Positions 59,876 to 64,000 of a stretch of DNA of 64,000 nucleotides are shown one piece after another. The notes beneath the pieces are model-generated. The model did not search any database. It saw only the letters and a program-made list of their open reading frames with translations, and had not been told where the DNA came from. Both the position numbers and the translations under genes were made by a program. This stretch comes from an uncultured Muribaculaceae bacterium (GTDB lineage: Bacteria > Bacteroidota > Bacteroidia > Bacteroidales > Muribaculaceae). The stretch lies in contig CAJUDL010000014.1 of assembly GCA_910585285.1 (NCBI GenBank), positions 11,938 to 75,937 on the forward strand, read 5' to 3'. The stretch's first letter is position 1. Every line of letters begins with the position of its first letter.

Positions 59876-61366
59876 TTAAACAGTATGGTGTCTCTCATTT
59901 CCCTCCACATATATTGCGCTGAAAGGACGCGACGGACAAAGATTCTCGCAGGCACCGCAACCGATACACCGCTCGGTATTCACCACCGGTATTTTCACCG
60001 AGTTCTCATTATTCGGATCTGATGCGACCATTATAATAGCTCCGACAGGACAGTGACGCGCACAGTTACCGCACTCAACACCATCTGTCAACGGCACGCA
60101 ATTCTCTTTAACCCACACCGCATGACCGATCTGTATTGATGATTTCTCAGCCCTGTCGATCTTTACGATAGCACCGGCAGGACAGACCTCCGAACAGCGC
60201 GTGCATTCCGGGCGACAATAACCCCTCTCGTATGAAGACTCAGGCTGCATCAGCGTTGCCAGATCCGTTGAAGGACGCAACACGCCGTTAGGACAAGATG
60301 CCACGCAAAGCTGACACGCCGTGCAATGCTCCGTAAGGTTCTTGATACTCTTGGCACCCGGTGGCACAATTCTTGTCTTCCTGTTTGGTTTCTTCTTATC
60401 TGTAATCACCGCCAGACCGCCATCCACCGTCTTATCCTGAGCATTGATTGCGGCAGTCGTAGCAACGGCAGCAGTGACAGTCAGGAACTGACGACGCGAT
60501 TCATTTATCCTCTTTTCGGATGTCTCATTCTCCTCATCCTTAACTTTGGGCTTTCTAAATGTGTAAGAAATTGCACCTTTATGACATTTATTTATACAAT
60601 CGAAACAGGTGACGCAACGCGAATAATCAATCTTATGTTCTTTGCTGTTGATACAAGCCGCTTTACAATTTCTTGCGCAAAGTCCGCAACTGTTGCATTT
60701 TGAGGTATCGATAATCAGACGGAATACCGAATATTTGGAAAGCAATCCGAGAAGAGTACCGACCGGACAGATCGTATTGCAATATGTGCGACCGTTGCGC
60801 CACGCCAGGAAACCGAGAATCACGAGTGTCGCTATCGCCACACCCAAAGTTATTCCGCTCCTGAGCCAAACATCAACACTATAGAATGCATAGCTTTCAT
60901 GATTCTCAGCCCATGTTGCAAAGAGATTGTTGATCCATGCCACGACCGGAGCAAACAGCGACTGGGCTATCCTGCCATACGCACTATATGGTGCCAACAA
61001 AACTACTATTGAGCTTATTCCGGCAAGAATCGCGAAAAGCATCACAGCCAACAAAACGTATCTGAGAATGTTTTTAGCCGGAGAATAAGAATAGCGGTTC
61101 TTCTTACTTTTCTTACCGAAATAGGCGAATACATCCTGCATGATTCCAAGAGGACATATCACCGAACAATAAATACGACCCAAAAGAAGAGTAAGCACCA
61201 CCAAAGCAATGATCACACCGAAATTCAGAGCAAGAAGCGCCGGAAGGAATTGGATCTTCGCCATCCAGCCAAACCAGACATGAGCCATGCCGGTGAAATC
61301 AACAAACAGTAATGTGACAAGCAATATGCTGACAATCGCCAACGTCACCCGGATTTTTTTCAACAT
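59876..61366 (-). CDS. NapH-NapG-like fused 4Fe-4S electron-transfer protein
   Basis: A 496-residue protein in two halves. Residues 1-265 form a NapH/CcoG-like membrane polyferredoxin: about five helices, CSVICPLG (about 67) and CNTICPVG (about 196), then two 4Fe-4S motifs CNSCGLC (about 224) and CVTCFDC (about 251). A second twin-arginine motif SRRQFL lies at residues 290-295, followed by a hydrophobic stretch. The C-terminal half is a NapG/MauM-like ferredoxin with CTACQLCVASC, CTRCSEVC, CGNCARHC and CIGCGACENLC. The second half should sit on the periplasmic side. Confidence 0.88.
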   Translation of the reverse strand: MLKKIRVTLAIVSILLVTLLFVDFTGMAHVWFGWMAKIQFLPALLALNFGVIIALVVLTLLLGRIYCSVICPLGIMQDVFAYFGKKSKKNRYSYSPAKNILRYVLLAVMLFAILAGISSIVVLLAPYSAYGRIAQSLFAPVVAWINNLFATWAENHESYAFYSVDVWLRSGITLGVAIATLVILGFLAWRNGRTYCNTICPVGTLLGLLSKYSVFRLIIDTSKCNSCGLCARNCKAACINSKEHKIDYSRCVTCFDCINKCHKGAISYTFRKPKVKDEENETSEKRINESRRQFLTVTAAVATTAAINAQDKTVDGGLAVITDKKKPNRKTRIVPPGAKSIKNLTEHCTACQLCVASCPNGVLRPSTDLATLMQPESSYERGYCRPECTRCSEVCPAGAIVKIDRAEKSSIQIGHAVWVKENCVPLTDGVECGNCARHCPVGAIIMVASDPNNENSVKIPVVNTERCIGCGACENLCPSRPFSAIYVEGNERHHTV

Positions 61367-61386
61367 AGTTCGAAATAGTATTATAA

Positions 61387-61445
61387 TAATTTAAGTTTCG
61401 CAAGCTTCAACTTAAAGTTTATGAGTTTATAAGTTTAAGAGTTTA
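61387..61445. repeat. Repeat family A, third copy (inverted)
   Basis: A 59-bp sequence whose reverse complement matches 12336-12394 at 57 of 59 positions. It lies just upstream of the NapGH-like gene. Confidence 0.75.
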
Positions 61446-61612
61446 ACTGATGCAGATGAGATTGCCATTGTTTTATTTTATATCAGACCAATAAACCTAT
61501 TCACTCTCATAATGCAAAATTAATCTCTTACTTAAGCTTCTCTATTATCAATTTTACGGGATAAGCAACCATTTTTCCCGATAAATAATGACTGCGGCAG
61601 CAATGAGTCTGT

Positions 61613-61655
61613 TATGCGCAGCCGGTTGAGTGAAGGCACCTTGGTGCCCCGTATG
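61613..61655. repeat. Repeat family B, copy 3 (43 bp)
   Basis: Identical over 43 bp to 13405-13447, including the GGCACC-TT-GGTGCC palindrome. It lies upstream of the EamA gene, with no gene of the opposite strand ending next to it. Confidence 0.8.
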
Positions 61656-61717
61656 TCGTCCATTCCTATATCTCCTGTCAGAAAAGCTTCTTTCTTTAAT
61701 AATAACCACATTTTTTG

Positions 61718-61725
61718 TAATTTTG
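61718..61725 (+). promoter_or_regulatory. Candidate -7 element 4 nt before the EamA start codon
   Basis: TAATTTTG ends 4 nt before the ATG at 61730, the same spacing as at the WYL gene. A leaderless mRNA would result. No TTTG lies at the expected upstream distance. Confidence 0.4.
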
Positions 61726-61729
61726 CAGA

Positions 61730-62653
61730 ATGAAATTTTCCGATATCAAAGGCTATCTCTTGGCTGCCCTTGCAGCCGCGGCGTATGGCACAAACCCCGC
61801 CTTCGCCATCCCTCTCTACGAACAAGGGATGAACCCGAACTCTGTGCTCTTTTTCCGTTACATCCTCGGTGTACCCTTGCTCGCCGCCATGCTTCTCTTT
61901 CGCGGACACAACCTCACCCTCAACAAACACGAACACGCAGCCGTCGGCGTGCTCGGCATACTGATGGCATTCTCCTCCCTTTCACTCTTTGAAAGCTATA
62001 AATTCATAAACTCCGGAGTGGCATCGACATTGCTGTTTGTCTATCCCATTCTTGTTGCACTGCTGATGATTTTCTTCTTCCATGAGAAATTCAAATATAC
62101 GGTAGCAGTCTGTCTCCTGCTGATGTGCTCCGGACTCGGACTGCTGATGAAAACTCCATCCGGAGAGACTCTCAGTCCTTATGGATGTCTGTTGGTGATG
62201 GTCTCGGCACTCACCTACGCCCTTTATATAATAATAGTGAATGTATCGCATGTTGTGAGAAACATCCCCACAACAAAACTCCTACTGTACGTACTCCTCT
62301 GGGGATGCGTTGTCTTCTTAGCAATGATACCAATGGGCTCACCCCTCTCCGTACCGACAAAAGCCACGGGCTGGCTCAATCTCGCAGCACTCGCGATCAT
62401 ACCCACAGTCTTCTCGCTCGCCTGTACCACACGAGCCATCCAGCTGATCGGCTCCACTCCCACCGCCATCCTCGGTGCACTCGAACCCGTCTCAGCAGTA
62501 ATCCTAAGTGTTCTGGTACTTGGACAGACCATCACCACACGCGACATCTGGGGCGGCATCCTCATCATCCTCGCCACCACCCTTGTCATCGCCGACAAAT
62601 CCGTCGACAAGCTCATCCTCAAAGTCCGCAAGATGTTCCCCCGCCGCCACTAA
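61730..62653 (+). CDS. EamA family (DMT superfamily) transporter
   Basis: A 307-residue membrane protein with ten hydrophobic helices in two EamA repeats (about 5-135 and 150-290). The first helix with AAAAYGTNPAFAIPLYEQG and the second-repeat end EPVSAVILSVLVLGQTI are characteristic. The substrate (often amino acids, purines or sugars) cannot be told. Followed by GC-rich hairpins. Confidence 0.87.
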   Translation: MKFSDIKGYLLAALAAAAYGTNPAFAIPLYEQGMNPNSVLFFRYILGVPLLAAMLLFRGHNLTLNKHEHAAVGVLGILMAFSSLSLFESYKFINSGVASTLLFVYPILVALLMIFFFHEKFKYTVAVCLLLMCSGLGLLMKTPSGETLSPYGCLLVMVSALTYALYIIIVNVSHVVRNIPTTKLLLYVLLWGCVVFLAMIPMGSPLSVPTKATGWLNLAALAIIPTVFSLACTTRAIQLIGSTPTAILGALEPVSAVILSVLVLGQTITTRDIWGGILIILATTLVIADKSVDKLILKVRKMFPRRH

Positions 62654-62659
62654 AGGCGC

Positions 62660-62820
62660 AGCCGACTCCGCAGAGCGGGCACTGCTCGCGAAAGGTGTCT
62701 CAGCCGGTTCTGTTCAGCGAGCACTGCTCGCGGCTAAAGGCGCTGCCCGTCGCGCAAAGCCGCCGGTCGTGCGAAGCTGCCGGCATAAATGCCCCATAAG
62801 CTATTTTGACAATTCTAAAT
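62660..62820. repeat. GC-rich hairpin cluster after the EamA gene
   Basis: Two related palindromes, gcgggcactgctcgc (62675-62689) and the perfect gcgagcactgctcgc (62717-62731), sit in direct repeat, with agccg/cggct arms around the second and a ggcgcagcc / ggcgctgcc pair around both. This GC-rich stretch contrasts with its A/T-rich surroundings. The rest of the 437-nt gap (62654-63090) contains the terminator at 63026-63062 and nothing else I can identify. Confidence 0.6.
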
Positions 62821-63025
62821 CTATCTGATTTTGATTGTGATGAAATTAGATGCGTAAGGCAAAGATTTAGAATGGATATATCGAAGCGACGATTCGGCAT
62901 TGTTGGTTCGATAGAAACAAAAGATCCTTTTTTGTGCGCAGTCTCAGACACACTCAATTAAACCGTATCCACTCAAAGAAACAATATCTTTTACTTACAT
63001 AAGAAAAAGATAATATTGAAAAACA

Positions 63026-63062
63026 AAAGGCATTCGCTATCTAAATTACAGTGAATGCCTTT
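63026..63062 (-). terminator. Terminator of the surface-protein gene
   Basis: A 10-bp stem (aaaggcattc, 63026-63035, with 63053-63062), extended inward by gct/agt, with A-rich flank that reads as a T-run on the minus strand. Confidence 0.65.
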
Positions 63063-63090
63063 GATTAATTTAACAAATGATACCCTTATT

Positions 63091-63963
63091 TCATTTATTT
63101 ATAATTTTAGCAGTTGTTCCATCTGAATAAACAACTATATTAAAACCTTGAATCGGATCAAGATGACGACAACCATTAATATCAATATAATAAAGAGGTT
63201 CTTTATATTGACTATCTGTGGTTATCGAATTGACATGACTCGATCCTGTTGTATTGAAAATTTTCTCTTCTCCATAAAATGTTTTATCATTATATTTGGC
63301 ATAGGCTCTGAAATGATACTCGGATTGTGACAAAAGATTCGATAATGTAATAGTCATGTTATTATCTGCTAAGGCTATATCGGTATTCATTATGCTCACC
63401 GGTATAACTACTACTTGTTGTTCATTTCGCGAATTTCCATTTGTCAACCAGTATTCGAAACCTTGTTCTGAAATTTCCTCTGTACCTCGCATAACATACC
63501 CGTGGAGCTGTGCAGAATTATGAGTTACCAAGTCAGCTTCATAAGTACGGATTGTTGGTTCAAAATAGCTAAAATCTGATGGATCCAATGTTATCCACTC
63601 TCCATAAAAATAAGTTGGTTCACTTGAGAGAGTAGAATTCGTATGATAAAACGGACGAACTTTATAATATGATTGAGGAACCATATTATTAATCAATCCC
63701 TCCATTAAACCTTCATAGATTTTCCCATAACTTTCCCTTGATTTTAAAGATTCCGGGGCATCCAGTTTTCGCCATTGGAAACCAACATTCGTCTCAGCAT
63801 CATCGATATTAGTTTTCGCCGCCACTACAGCAATACCTTCTGCCACTACTTTGGGATCCAGGTTTTCCAGTTTTATGTCTTCGGTTTTAACCTTAAGTTC
63901 ATAATTTACATAAATATTCTTTTTAGAGTCTGTAAATCTTAAATAGAAGTTGTTTAAACTAAT
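63091..63963 (-). pseudogene. 3' part of a fibronectin-like surface protein, start missing
   Basis: About 290 codons are open from the stop codon at 63964-63966 down to the TAA at 63091, but no ATG occurs before conserved sequence (a GTG exists at 63846). The protein has two or three fibronectin-III-like repeats with the Bacteroidales pattern YYKVRPFY and YHFRAYAKY. The C-terminus has GCRHLDPIQGFNIVVYSDGTTAKI, resembling the C-terminal tails of secreted Bacteroidales proteins that end in Gly-rich, Asp-Gly and Lys-Lys segments. The upstream stop and missing start suggest a truncated or frameshifted gene; the beginning may lie outside the window. Confidence 0.55.
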
Positions 63964-64000
63964 TTAATTTGTGAAATTTTTTAAGGAAAATAACGATAAA

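Noticed and set aside
61532..61936. Minus-strand frame spanning repeat B and the start of the EamA gene
   Set aside because: It covers a dispersed repeat and reads antisense into a well supported membrane transporter. The shared peptide in copies of repeat B changes with substitutions that do not look selected.
1..64000. tRNA or rRNA genes
   Set aside because: I looked for cloverleaf-like and rRNA-like sequence in the intergenic gaps and found none; a covariance search would be needed to rule out unusual RNAs.

Overview
The window looks like a chromosomal segment from a gut-type member of the order Bacteroidales; Muribaculaceae is my best guess at family. The reasons are inferential: promoters of the Bacteroidetes type (TTTG, about 20 nt, then TAnnTTTG), a GLPGLI-family protein paired with a TonB-dependent receptor, DUF4290, meso-diaminopimelate dehydrogenase, GLPGLI/OprP-type outer-membrane proteins, and few Shine-Dalgarno sites. 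No rRNA, tRNA, CRISPR array, integrase or intact insertion sequence was seen. The window is mostly housekeeping, with two metabolic islands (urease, glycine cleavage), one outer-membrane region and one extracytoplasmic redox region.

Layout. 0-2 kb: 3' part of a CHAT (caspase-like) protein. 2-6.3 kb, minus strand: an apparent operon DUF4290 - murA - rimM - small acidic protein - OmpA-like protein - ddh, mostly envelope and ribosome functions. 6.5-12.2 kb: tsaB, a COG2509 flavoprotein, a HAD phosphatase, rarA, a beta-carbonic anhydrase and a GIY-YIG protein. 12.4-13.3 kb: a WYL regulator with its own palindrome. 13.4-19.2 kb, minus strand: a complete urease cluster ureA-B-C-E-F-G-D with a strong terminator between ureC and ureE. 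19.3-22.4 kb: a flippase-like membrane protein, a small membrane protein and an acyl-CoA synthetase. 22.7-28.3 kb, minus strand: a self-contained glycine cleavage operon gcvT-gcvH-gcvPA-gcvPB-lpdA behind a good promoter. 28.5-33.6 kb, plus strand: an OprP-type porin, a SpoU methyltransferase, a LolC/E-like permease, and an ECF sigma / anti-sigma / exported protein trio. 33.9-41.8 kb, minus strand: outer-membrane proteins, two TonB-type receptors, a TPR-membrane-HTH lipoprotein and a GLPGLI protein. 41.9-54.8 kb: mixed housekeeping (dus, flavodiiron protein, UDG-like protein, DedA, XRE regulator, GNAT, AI-2E-type transporter, UDP-sugar dehydrogenase, SDR, PurF-like protein). 54.9-61.4 kb: a redox region with a flavinylatable FMN-binding/polyferredoxin membrane protein, a membrane-anchored nitroreductase, TatA and TatC, a Tat-exported Fe-S aldo/keto reductase, and a NapH-NapG-like fusion carrying an internal Tat motif. 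61.7-64 kb: an EamA transporter and a degraded-looking surface protein.

How the parts work together. Urease would release ammonia and CO2; carbonic anhydrase nearby and the glycine cleavage operon also handle one-carbon/CO2/ammonia chemistry, but they are separate transcription units and no link is shown. The redox region reads as one functional neighbourhood: two membrane polyferredoxins, one bearing an ApbE-type FMN site, could carry electrons out of the cytoplasm to Tat-exported or anchored reductases, and the Tat translocase needed for export lies in the same run of genes.

The most unusual non-coding content is two small dispersed repeat families: an A/T-rich element with a hairpin (about 12.2-12.4, 45.9-46.0 and 61.4 kb) and a 43-bp element with a GGCACC/GGTGCC palindrome (13.4, 46.1 and 61.6 kb). 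Each copy of one lies within about 1.1 kb of a copy of the other. Two proteins lack the canonical catalytic cysteine: MurA (Asp instead) and a PurF-like protein (Gly instead, with other glutaminase motifs also lost).
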